From assembly GCA_023078555.1 (NCBI GenBank), contig CM041202.1:2724022-2788021 (forward strand): DNA of 64,000 nt. Reading direction: 5' to 3'. The notes below the pieces were generated by a model. That model was not told the origin of the DNA. It did not search any database and was given only the letters and a program-made list of their open reading frames with translations. The stretch comes from Ulva prolifera. Taxonomy: Eukaryota; Chlorophyta; Ulvophyceae; Ulvales; Ulvaceae. Numbering within the stretch: the stretch's first letter is position 1; each line of letters opens with the position of its first letter. Both the position numbers and the translations under genes were made by a program. Positions 13,801 through 23,488 of the stretch are shown piece by piece.

Positions 13801-15665
13801 GCAGCTGCCGCGCGTCGTGCTCGCCGCCGCCGACACCGTCGCCTGTCCCTCCGCGTGCCTCGTGGCCGCCTCCGTCTGCGAAGTCAGGCGCGCTGCCCCG
13901 TCATGCGTGCACATCGCGGAGCGCCGTGGCGCCACGTCACTGACGCTCGAGCTGGCACCGGCGCAGTGTTCCCTTGAACTGAGACACCCGAGGCCGGGCG
14001 TGTGATCGCGTGGTGTGATCGCGGTGTGATCACGGTGTGATCGCGGTGTGATCGCGGTGTGATCGCGGTGTGATCGCGCGGTGCTGTGCGGTAGTTTTTT
14101 GTACGTACTCGCGCTGGAGTGACAGTGCGTGTGCTCCCCCTCGGGACCGTGACAGGCCACTCTGCGCTGTGTGCCGCCCTGAATCACACACAGCACAGGG
14201 TGGCCTGTGTGATGATGTGTGCTGCGTGTGGCTGGTTGCATGGGTGTGTGGTTCCTCTGGCTGCTGCTCGCGGTGCTACCTGCTTGCTTTGTCCTTGTAA
14301 CACACAGCAGAGGTATATTCACACACCTGCCACGTGAGCGCCGGCACTGCCGCACGAGGTAACAAATCCCAGCTGCACTGCCCCGGCACACGTGCTGGGA
14401 GGCGCCATGGCGGCGGCGAACGCGCGGCATCTGTGACAGGCGGCGCGGGCGTGTGCAGGGCAGACCTCGTGGGGGCGGCAGGGTACTGGAAGAAGGCGGC
14501 GAAGGGCGGCATCGCGATCGCGATGTACAAGCTCGGCACGCACTTCTACCGCGGCGACATCGTGTCCCTCGGGCGCAGCGGCGAAGACGCGGTGATGTGG
14601 CTGCAGCGCTTCCTCCGGGCCGCCGACCCCGCCTCCTCCGCCACGCAGGCGCGCCTCCCCTCGCAGCCCGTGGCGCATACCCCTGTGACATGCTGTTTAC
14701 CTGCTTCCGCTTGGAGGTAGGCGGGCGGGCTGCGTGACCATGCAACTGCCGTCGGCGTGCCCAGTGATGTCGTCAGCTCCGAGCTCGCAGCAGTGTGCTT
14801 CATCTGCGGCGCGGCTCCGCTCAGATGGCGTGTCGCGTTGCACGGTGCAACATGAATGTCTGCTGGGCTAGAGATCTCTGACTGATGGTGTTGAACGGGT
14901 CATGTGGATCGCGACTGCCAGACCTGCTGCCATTTGGTAGCTCATCGCCAGAAGCCATCCGGCCGCGCTGACGTTTGCGCTTTTGTTACATTCTATGGGT
15001 TTGGAAGATGCCTCAGATGAGTTCATCAGGCGATGTCGTTCATGTGCTCCTACAAGGATAAAAAACCAATTGAGCAAAACTGGCGCAGACCACCGGCCCA
15101 TGTCCCAACGGTGCAGACATAGAGACAGTAGAGCGTGTCGCATGCCTCAGCTCAGGGTTCAAATAAGAGGATTTAGCTGAGAACGCTGCTGACGGCTCAG
15201 ACCCTGCCTGCCCATCCCACGGTTCCGCGTCGCCCCTGCCGCGCGTGCAGCATCACTCGCCGGTCACATCGAATTCATGCTGCAGGACCCTGGAGGAAGT
15301 GTAGGGGCGGGGGCGGAGACGGATCCGACTGCCGGCCTGAGCGAGTTTGCGGCCGCCCTAGCCGGCGGCGGAGGCCCTCCCCCGCAGCACGAGCCCCCGG
15401 TGCCGGACAGCGGCGGCGGCAGCATGCTTGGCGCCGTCGGCCGCACGGCGCGTGCGCGGCAGCGGCGGGCCAACACCGTCCTAGACCAGCAGGTGGCGCG
15501 CGCGTCGCTGCTGCTCGGCTTCCTGCACATGGACGGCGAGGGCACCAAGACGAGCAACCTCGAGGCCGTTCGGCACATGCGGCGCGCTGCGCTGCTGGGA
15601 GACGAGGAGGCGCACCGCACGCTGGGCTGGATGTACAACACGGGGCAGTTTGGGGAGAGTAGCTA
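10879..15665 (+). CDS. F-box protein with Sel1-like repeats and an N-terminal 30-residue tandem repeat region
   Basis: Exons: 10879-12190, 12671-13110, 13685 to about 13966, 14459 to about 14700, and 15251-15665 (stop). The first two joints match in phase (phase 1 at 12190/12671, phase 0 at 13110/13685); the later donors are not fixed. The N-terminal half is low-complexity, with four 30-residue Pro/Ser/Gln-rich repeats, then a Lys/Gln-rich coiled-coil-like helix (KKRLQKEQDEAAQQLLLQQQ). An F-box follows at about 12994-13110 (LHPDVLHMVFLKLSCQDLVAASGVCVAWR). The C-terminal exons carry Sel1-type helical repeats (AAGYWKKAAKGGIAIAMYKL; LGFLHMDGEGTKTSNLEAVR; AHRTLGWMYNTG). F-box plus Sel1 proteins occur in plants and are thought to be SCF ubiquitin-ligase adaptors, with Sel1 repeats holding the client. 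The long N-terminal extension is unusual, and the true start is uncertain (first in-frame ATG chosen). Confidence 0.65.
11464..11823 (+). repeat. Coding minisatellite: four 90-bp units (30-residue repeats)
   Basis: Units begin at 11464, 11554, 11644 and 11734. Each encodes a variant of x-L-Q-P-D-A-S-x-M-R-T-D-G-Q-x-Q-P followed by a Ser/Pro-rich tail ending VGS. The unit length is an exact multiple of three, so copy-number change would keep the frame of the F-box gene. Confidence 0.85.
14000..14080. repeat. 11-bp tandem repeat (GGTGTGATCGC)
   Basis: About six or seven near-identical units with one variant (ATCAC for ATCGC). It lies just past the likely end of the third F-box-gene exon, in the intron. 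The 11-bp period is not a multiple of three, in keeping with non-coding sequence. Confidence 0.8.
14196..14299 (-). mobile_element. Short dispersed element, TACAAGGAC family, with 10-bp target duplication
   Basis: Read on the minus strand it starts TACAAGGACAAAGCAAGC and runs 104 bp. It is flanked by the direct repeat ACACACAGCA at 14186-14195 and 14300-14309. Its first 80 or so bases match the copy at 37091 closely (shared AGGTAGCACCGCGAGCA and AGCCACACGCAGCACAC). It sits in an intron of the F-box gene. There is no open frame, so it is non-autonomous and SINE-like. Confidence 0.7.
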
Positions 15666-17462
15666 AGATGCCGGTGGGCAGCCGCCGGTGAGCACACGCT
15701 GAGGGCATTGGGTCCGTGGTAGTGTGCAGGATGCAGGTGGGGGACAGGGCAAGCAAGCATGCATGGGGAGATGCTGGTAGATGGGTTGGCAGGCAGTGTG
15801 CAGGTGATGCGCAGGCAGGATGTCTGGAGGCTGGATAGAGCTAATGTTGGCCTGCCGTGTGCTGTGGGGGTGCCGCGACCTTGCCCCCCCGCTGATGGCG
15901 GAGTGTGTATAATCGTTTGCCCAGTTCACCCGGAGCAGTTGGCCAGCTGTGCACGCATGGGCTGGGCTGGGCTCATTGGCTCCAGGTTTCATGCTCGACA
16001 CTAGCATGGCTGCGCTACGGTGTGGCCTTTGCTTGTGACGGAGGCTAGTGTTCTGGCAGATGGAGCAGGTGAGGTGCAGGTAGTACACCTCTGCAAGAGC
16101 TGAAGCCGTTGCGTGGCATATCAGGTGGTATCAACAGCCATTGTGCCTGCAGTGGCAGGTGTCAGCTGAGGCAGAGCAGGTCAGTGTCTATTTTGGAGTG
16201 TCGTGAAGGGATGCAGTTGCTTTCGGAGCAGACAACAAGATGTGTGCCTTGCAGCACACACCTGCCCTGGGCGATTGAGACGTGAAGTAGCCGTCTGTAG
16301 ATAGTCCAAGGACTGGTTAGCCATTTGTAGACATGGCAAGGACTGGTCCCTGGTGCTGTGGTCGAAGTGACTCACTCCTGTAACGATGTTTCTGCACCTT
16401 TCTGACCACTGACCACCACTGTGTCGTGTGACATGCACCATGCTTGTGTTCGCGTCGAGTAGGGCATCAGGCTTCATGACCTGCTGGCCAGGGATGCCAC
16501 TGAGCTCCATTGAGCTGAGCAATCCAGTACGTTCTCATTGAGACCATTGCACATGATGCTACTCCAGGCAAGCATGGCGTTTAATGTTGGAGACTGTCAG
16601 CCCATCATTTATAATTGATCAGTCCACTTACATAGATGCATGTAGGCGTTTATGTGACCACTCAATCACTTGACAAGGTACTGTGTTTCCAAACATCTGT
16701 ATTGATCGCCCAAACTGCAATGCATTGATGCCAGTGTGGCATTGCAGCACCACGGCAGCAACATCTGTGGATGTGCACTAGGTCTATTAGAACCGACCGG
16801 CAACTCTTACAGCCTACATGGTGCCCCTTGGGACTCTAAAAATCCTGACACTCCAGCCTCGGTCGGGTGATGCCTTGTCCTGTAGAGGAGCCTCACTTTG
16901 CTTTCGCCACCAGGGCTTGTAACAACCACAGGGAAGCAACCATGTTTGCTTTGGTGGTCGGCTTTTGTCATGAACGACCTCTGCATGCAGCCGCATGTCA
17001 TCACAAATCTCAGTGTTGGGATGTAAGCATTTGGCTTCAGCACACACTCTGATTGGCCTCGATACATATGACTTATAGCTCAAATGAGGATCAATGGTCA
17101 AGAGACCTAGATACGCATGCACTACAACAATCATTGTCACAACGAAGTGCATACTACGGTGAGCGACACCATGGCGTGCCTGGCTACAAGCCAGGACAAG
17201 ATAGCCCTGGCTGACAAGATAGCCCAGGATACGTATCATCTAATATGGCTCACCATGTGGAGGCTATGGGCTCTTTCAGCAGACAATTGTATCCTTCGCA
17301 CCTGAACAATTTTATGTTCACAATGACAATCGCAAATGCGCAACACACTGACACCGCTTACAGCTTACACCGTTTGTATGAACAGCAGTTTTAACAATGG
17401 GCAAGGTGCAGCCTCAAAGCAGCAAAAGTGGGAGCCAAGTGCGCACCAAGCCGGTGCACGGG
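15666..17462. other. Intergenic between convergent genes
   Basis: Lies between the 3' ends of the F-box gene (+) and the BTB/LRR gene (-). Only short overlapping frames are present and nothing is recognised as a gene. It should contain both 3' UTRs. The minus strand has two TGTAA motifs about 95-105 bases past the BTB/LRR stop. Confidence 0.5.
17358..17369 (-). promoter_or_regulatory. Possible polyadenylation signal (two TGTAA)
   Basis: TTACA occurs on the plus strand at 17358-17362 and 17365-17369, so TGTAA is read twice on the minus strand about 95-105 bases downstream of the BTB/LRR stop codon. TGTAA is the usual poly(A) signal of chlorophyte algae. This is a placement argument only. Confidence 0.4.
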
Positions 17463-20400
17463 TCAATCGGTAAGCTTCCACGGAACCAGTTTCGACACAT
17501 CCGACACCATTCCAGTGATGATTCGGAAGCCACTGGCTGATGCCTGCGCAATCCGGTCCAGCCGCTCGCGAAAAGAGCCAGAGTACTCCTGGTTCTGGGG
17601 CTTGATGTCGAGCATACGTCCATTCTCTTGAAGCCAGACCTCTTGCAGGGCCGCGAAGTCTGCCAGCGTGCGGATCGCCGCCTCACCGGACCGCACACCG
17701 GGGCTTCGCGGCTCCACCTTAAAAATAGTCCACCGCAGCGAGGGGAACGGCCTGTCCGGCATTGGCCCTGAAAATGCTTGCACAACGCCCATATCATCGG
17801 TGCTACCTGGCGCCAAAGAGGGCACCCGGTTTCCGAAGCGCCCGGTCTCGTGAGTGGGGCTCAGTGCTAGCTCCTCAAGTGCTGGCAGCGCGCCGAGGAC
17901 GTGCATGCATCCCAGGTGGCATCGTCGCGGCAACACGAAATCGACAACACAAAGGCTGCGCATGTGCCGCATTACGGCAAACGCCGCCACGTCCTCGGCG
18001 CTGCAGAGGCTGCGCCACCAGGAGATGATGTGGAGCGTTGTGAGCTGGGTCAGCGGTGCCAGCGACGCGACCCCGCCAGCGTCGGCATTCAAAACGGGGA
18101 CCTTGAAGTACAGGTGCTGCAGCCGCGTCAGCTGCGCCAGGTGGCTCAGCAGGTCTTCCGACTCTGCCGCCGGTGCTTCATTGGGGCCGTCATAGCATGC
18201 GTCCGTCGCCGCGTCACCACCATCAACATCACCATAGCAGACCCGATCATCTGCAGACCATCGCTGCCCCGAGGTGACCTTCAGCCTTTGCACGCCCACG
18301 TCATTGTCGGCGAGCCCTTGCAAGACGTCAGCTAGAAAGGTCAGATCGCCGCTGATGGAGAGCTCTCGCAGGCTTGTCAGCAGTCCGAGCGCTGCTCCGG
18401 CACCGGTCAGCTGCTGTTCTCTAGCACTGCATTTTGAACGGGCGAGCTGGAGGAAGATGGTGACGCTCCTCAGGTGCTTGAATCTCGGGAGGTTCGCCCA
18501 CAGCTGTTGGGCTTCAGGCACGTCAAAGCTGCGCCACCTGAACCACCCGTGAAGGAAGAGGGTGGAGAGAGGTGCGCTGAGCTTGGTGAGGATCAGGGCG
18601 GCAGCGGCGGGCCCCGGGGGAGCAGCTGCCGATGACGAGGTGAATCAGACACGGCAGGCGGAGGCGGGCGCCGACTGTGATGCGCCGAACCTTCTCGATC
18701 CCGGAGATGTGGAGGTGCGTGAGCGTGGTGACTGCTGACAGCGCGCTTGCTAGGCAGCGCGGGGCGAATTCATGCCGCCGCGTCTGCCGTGGCTGTTTGC
18801 TCTGCGGGGGAGCTGCCACCGGACGCGGCACAACGTGCATCAGCCATGGTATCTCTTGGATGCGGAAAGTCAGCTCTTGCAGGCACGAGAGGGAGCGCAG
18901 AGCAAACTTCAGGTGTGGCATATCCTCTACTGTCAGCTCAAAGGTAGCGTCGAAGTACAGTGTCCGCAGCGTCGTCAGACGTGTGATTCCTGAAGCAAGC
19001 ATCTGCAAGCGAATCTCGCCACTGAGCCAAAGTCTGCCCACGGAGAGAGAGGTGATGCCGGAGTGGCGGTGCAACGCCGCAGCCACGGCTTCAGCCGCAC
19101 GCTGTGCGATCGCCTGCTTTGGCCCGCGACACGTGTTCAAACTATCACATCCGCCTAACTTGATGGAAACGAGCGGGGGGTAAGACTTCGGGAGCGCTGC
19201 GAGGGCTTTGAAGAAGGGAATGGATTCAGCGGATGGAGCCACTGACAGCCCCCCGTCGGGCGAAATAACCTTGGCGATGAGCGAAGGATGGACATGGCGG
19301 GGCAGGATATTCAGTAGACCGGTACCTCTGAGCTTAAAGTCCGCTAGCGAGTCCTTTCGGCAGCCTGTGGCAGCTTCAATAATGCATTGCAGCACAGACT
19401 CCGGAAGCTGTGCAAGCCCCGCTGAAAGGAGCTGGTTTTGGAGGTCGGGGTGGTAAACAAGATGCTGCCGCAAGATGCTTGAAGTCACCTCCAGCCACTT
19501 GTGGCAGCATGGATCGTCTAAAGCATCGGCGACCTGCACAAGTGCACTTGGAGGCGCCTGTCCATACGCATTCCAAAGCAATGTTCAATCCAAGCGTGTG
19601 CCTGCTCCATGAATCAATTGGTTTGAGCTACTCCGATTGCAAATTACCTGATTTGCAATGGTTGGCACTTGTGTGGTCAAATAACAGTTATTGATGGATT
19701 CCACCGATTTCTGTGCAAGCTCCTGGGCCCTGTCAAGGTCACTGGTTTTGCAGTTGTTGACTCTAAGGGCACCGCCCATGGCTCTGCACATCTCACTGCC
19801 TCTGCAGGCGTGCTGGTCAAGGTCATGTGAATTCACATGTTCATGAATTAAGTGATCACTTAAGTATGATGTCACCATATGATATCATATCTCGAGATAG
19901 AGGAGGTGCACACAGGCAGGGTGACATGGACCGGTGTGCATGCAACGGTGCCAGCGTCCCACTGCAGCTGCAGCGCTTTGTTGTTCTCATAAAGAGAGGC
20001 TGGGCATCGAGTTCACGGGCTCATGATGTTTGTGGTGATGTCTGTGGTGATGTCTGTGGTGATGTCTGTGGTGATGTCTGTGGTGCTGAGCAGCGGTGTT
20101 GGGCCCAGTTAGGGGGTCAACCACTCCCGCTACATGGTGGGCCCACCTACGGCGCGCAAGATCGGCTGCGATTTTGGCCGCTTGGGGAACACTTTGGCTA
20201 TTGTCTATGTTGCATGGGGATTCGTAGTGTGTCATCTCACTCGGGTGGGGAAAATGGCCCATGATCGTCCATATGGCTCGTCTGGTTGGGGAAAATCGGC
20301 CTTTCGCGACGCTGGCTCCCCAACCGGCCCAGACGCTCAGTCGCCTCCCCAAACCTCCCCAATCGTTCGCAGGCGTCCCCAAACGCCTTTAAAATGAGCT

Positions 20401-22517
20401 CTTTAAAGATCTTGTTGGTGATCGCAAGGCTGTATGTGCATTTTTTCGTTGGTGAGGCTTCATGAAGCTGTATACGGCTGAGTTTCCTGGAGGCTGGCCA
20501 CATAGTGACGCACGCTATGCAATTTGAGTCGTATTAATCCCTCTAATAATGCTGGATAGGTCCGAATCTCTGGATTTCCGGACAGGGCGTCCTACCTGCG
20601 ATCTATGTGTAGCATGGGATAGTGGCTCAAACTGAATTATACACGAGATATCAAAGCTTCACTGCCTGATCCTGATTGATCGTCACTCTCGTAGAATGTT
20701 TGATATCGGCATGGGGCGCATGAGTATCTTGATTCCTGTGACAGGCCTGACAGGCCCATGTGATGGAGCATGATCCGGAGCTTTGCAGTCCACCTGCTAG
20801 GTGTGTACTTCTCAACGAAGACGTCGGCGTAGGTATGCTTAGGTCATCTTTTGCGTAGTGTCACTGGTGACGTTTTGAGTTACTCTGGCCTGCTGTGATC
20901 ATGCCTCGCCATTGTACACTAATGAATCATTTCAATCGAGCGGTGGATGCTGGATACACGGTGGATACATCATTGATGCGCATTAATTTTGCGGTATCAT
21001 TAGAGTGACATGCTGTGAAATAAGGTGTAGATGTGACGGTGCATTACAAAACATGGGCATTCCCCATTGCACACAAAATTGAGGCAGGGTCCTTCAACAC
21101 GCAATATTCAACACGCAATATGCTGCCAATCAATGCTGACATGTCGCCTGACCAGTGCGTGAGCGCCCCACAATGTCGGCCCGATCAGCTAGCGCGCCGT
21201 TGAATAGTGCCTCACCGAACGCTACCCACAAATGTGACAGAAACAATATGTCATAACCCGGTGAGTATCATAGCATATGTTGAGTGTGCTACGTGTTCTC
21301 GATGCAATGGCACACGTTTGGGCATGAACGACCCTCGTTTGGGGAAAAGCGCGGAAATTCGACAAAACCCGGGTTTGCGATGGGGAGACTCCCCAACAGC
21401 GAGATGAGACACTACGAATGCCCATTCATCATAGACAATAGCCAAAGTCTTCCCCAAGCGGCCAAAATCGCAGCCGATCTTGCGCGCCGTAGGTGGGCCC
21501 ACCATGTAGCGGGAGTGGTTGACCCCCTGCCCAGTTGGGTCGCCTGCCAGTGGCAGCTGCGATCATTCATTCCACTTCACATCTTCAAGTTCTCATGCAG
21601 TGGGGCATGCATCTTGGAAGTTTCCAACCATAGCATGCAATGAATCGTGTAGCTAAGCTATACACGAGCTCCGGGCAAAGCCTCGCTACACCACCAGCAA
21701 TATGGCATAGGCTCCACGCATGACGTCATTGTTATGCACCTCCAGGAAGTTGACAACAGGCAACAACGTTAACGCTGTTTACTTTGCGCAGATCTCAAAA
21801 GAAACCATTCTCAACGCGATTTCAGTACAATTTTGATATGTTGACGCTTGGATGCAGGTCTGCTCACACTCAGGCTCCATACGCATTTGTGTGATGTGTT
21901 ACAGAAGAGCTTTAACGCTGACGGGCATGCACACACACACACACAGCACAAGGTTCCAGTCCGAATCAACAGTCACACAGCCACAGTGCAGCACCTCTGC
22001 TGGCAGTGCACGCACACACACCTCAGCACACACGCGTGAGGCGAGCTTCAGCACAAGCCCTGGTATAACCTCTGCTGTCTCAGCTGAGGCAGATGCCTCC
22101 TCAAGAAGAGCTTTGTGCATGGAACTATTTATTGTAAAGCAATCGTATTCGTATTGCCAGGTATACATTCAGAAAGGTCGTTCAATCGACAGCTGCAAAG
22201 GCGAGGCCCACCTTGAGAACAGTGCATGCTCGCATCGCGTCTTTGCAGCCAGAAATGCACAGGTCAGCGTCGATGGTGTCGCGCCAAGCCTTGAACTCAG
22301 CCGGTGACACGATGGCAGGCAGCGTGAGCGTTGCGTCTCCTGTCATTTCCGGCATGCTCGCGGTCGCCAAGACGCGAGACCGAGCCAACACAGGCTCAGG
22401 GATTTCACGAAGATCAATGCTGGCCTCTCCAGATCCAGCAGCCTCAGATGCTGACGGCGCGCAGCACGCGACCTCGATGGCATCGAACAAGAGAAGCATG
22501 ATCGACCAGCAAAGCGT
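17463..22517 (-). CDS. BTB/POZ-like and leucine-rich-repeat protein; one frame break in the LRR exon
   Basis: Two exons are joined in phase 0: 22517-22212 and 19533-17463, across a 2.7-kb intron that holds a DNA transposon. The first exon (IPEPVLARSRVLATASMPEM, then VSPAEFKAWRDT) and the start of the second (VLK|VADALDDPCCHKWLEV) resemble the C-terminal half of a BTB/POZ domain. A stretch LPESVLQCIIEAATGC follows, then many leucine-rich repeats (for example LTTLRTLYFDATFELT, LTSLRELSISGDLTFL, LPALEELALSPT). BTB/LRR proteins are likely substrate adaptors for cullin-3 ubiquitin ligases; that role is inferred. The LRR exon reads in two frames that meet in the C/G run at about 18612-18620. A single-base difference there would join them, so it is either a sequence error or a young pseudogene. 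Upstream exons beyond 22517 and the start codon were not found. Confidence 0.6.
20025..20087. repeat. 12-bp tandem repeat (TGTGGTGATGTC)
   Basis: About five units, the last diverging to TGTGGTGCTGAG. The array lies in the large BTB/LRR intron, a few bases outside the left end of the transposon at 20111. Confidence 0.8.
20111..21528. mobile_element. Non-autonomous DNA transposon, hAT-like, 1,418 bp, with 128-bp terminal inverted repeats
   Basis: The left end (20111-20238) and right end (21401-21528) are inverted copies of each other, starting AGGGGGTCAACCACTCCCGC, with about five mismatches over 128 bp. The element is flanked by the exact 8-bp direct repeat GCCCAGTT (20103-20110 and 21529-21536). 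An 8-bp target duplication fits the hAT superfamily best, with P-like elements as the alternative. The inner parts next to the ends are rich in CCCCAA/TTGGGG motifs, as in subterminal transposase-binding repeats. The AT-richer centre (about 20440-21200) has no open frame of any size, so a transposase from elsewhere would be needed. The high similarity of the two ends suggests a fairly recent insertion. Confidence 0.8.
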
Positions 22518-23078
22518 CTGCAATCGGTAGCAATCAATCGGTAGCTGAAGCCCAAACCAATAGCGAAACAATATAATTAAGACATACTGCAATGAAAACG
22601 CAAGCCAGTCTTCGAGAGAAGAGCACGTACGTGGATTCTTCCGCTGGTTCGTTCCAGGCAGGCTCGGATTCCCAGCGCGCTGCAGCGGTTGCTCTGTTTC
22701 AACAGGTCACATGTAGCACACAGTTATTACCCACCATTGTTAATCTCGAACTGTTTTCATGCAGCATTTATAAATTTCATACAGTCAATCGAAGCCTGTC
22801 ATCCGCATCATGGAGCCGTTGTACTTTCGTATTCATTGTCAAGCCCCGACATTTCAAAGCCCCCCTTCAGCAGCCGCACATGCGACTTGCAGCTGCCCCA
22901 CCACGTGGAACCACATTTTGGTTGGTTTGTGCCGTATATATGGATGCCCTGGGCATGGCTATCCAGGGCATGAAGGGCAAGTCGGGTGACACTAGTCGGG
23001 TGAGTACATCTACGTATACGTGGCGCCACGCAAGCTCCCGCCCAGGACTGCATGCAGCGCGTGCTGTGGTGTTACAAG

Positions 23079-23215
23079 GACAAGCTTAAGAACTCCTTTA
23101 GCCAGTGTTTGTTTTCTCCCGTTCACTCTTTTGTAATAATTTTAGCCAGAGAGGCAGGTAGCACAGCAGGGCACAATCACACACACGCAACCACCAGCAT
23201 GCAACACAGAGCAGT
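23079..23215 (+). mobile_element. Diverged copy of the TACAAGGAC element
   Basis: Starts TACAAGGACAAG at 23079, the same first bases as the copies at 14299 (minus) and 37091, and later has GAGGCAGGTAGCAC followed by a C/A-rich tail. The middle is disrupted by about 45 extra bases flanked by TTTAGCCAG on both sides, possibly a nested insertion. An approximate direct repeat around GCTGTG flanks the whole. Confidence 0.45.
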
Positions 23216-23450
23216 GCGCGCTGTGTGATATCGATCGATATCGAAAGAGTTCATGAACTGCGCAGGTCGATAGAGTTCGGAATCTATCGACAGGTCGCAC
23301 AGGCTGTTGACTTTACCCACGCAGTGGCGTGGGGCACTGCCCACTGGGCGCTGTGATCATGATGGATTCCTAGGTGGATTCTACAGTACTGGCTGCTGCA
23401 GTAAAAAGGCCCCCCCCCCGCATCCGCAAAGATTCATGAGTCTCATAACC

Positions 23451-23488
23451 GAGCAAGCAAGGCAGGTAGCACCTCGAGCAACAACCAG
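23451..23488 (+). repeat. Partial copy of the TACAAGGAC element
   Basis: GAGCAAGCAAGGCAGGTAGC followed by ACCTCGAGCAACAACCAG matches bases about 10 to 50 of the 37091 copy (one or two differences). The first bases of the family are missing, and no target duplication is evident. Confidence 0.5.

Noticed and set aside
13519-14745. 408-codon minus-strand open frame
   Set aside because: It overlaps F-box/Sel1 exons and the 11-bp tandem repeat; its peptide is low-complexity Arg/Ser with no domain.
20440-21200. Search for a transposase inside the inverted-repeat element
   Set aside because: All six frames are broken into short pieces; the element is non-autonomous.
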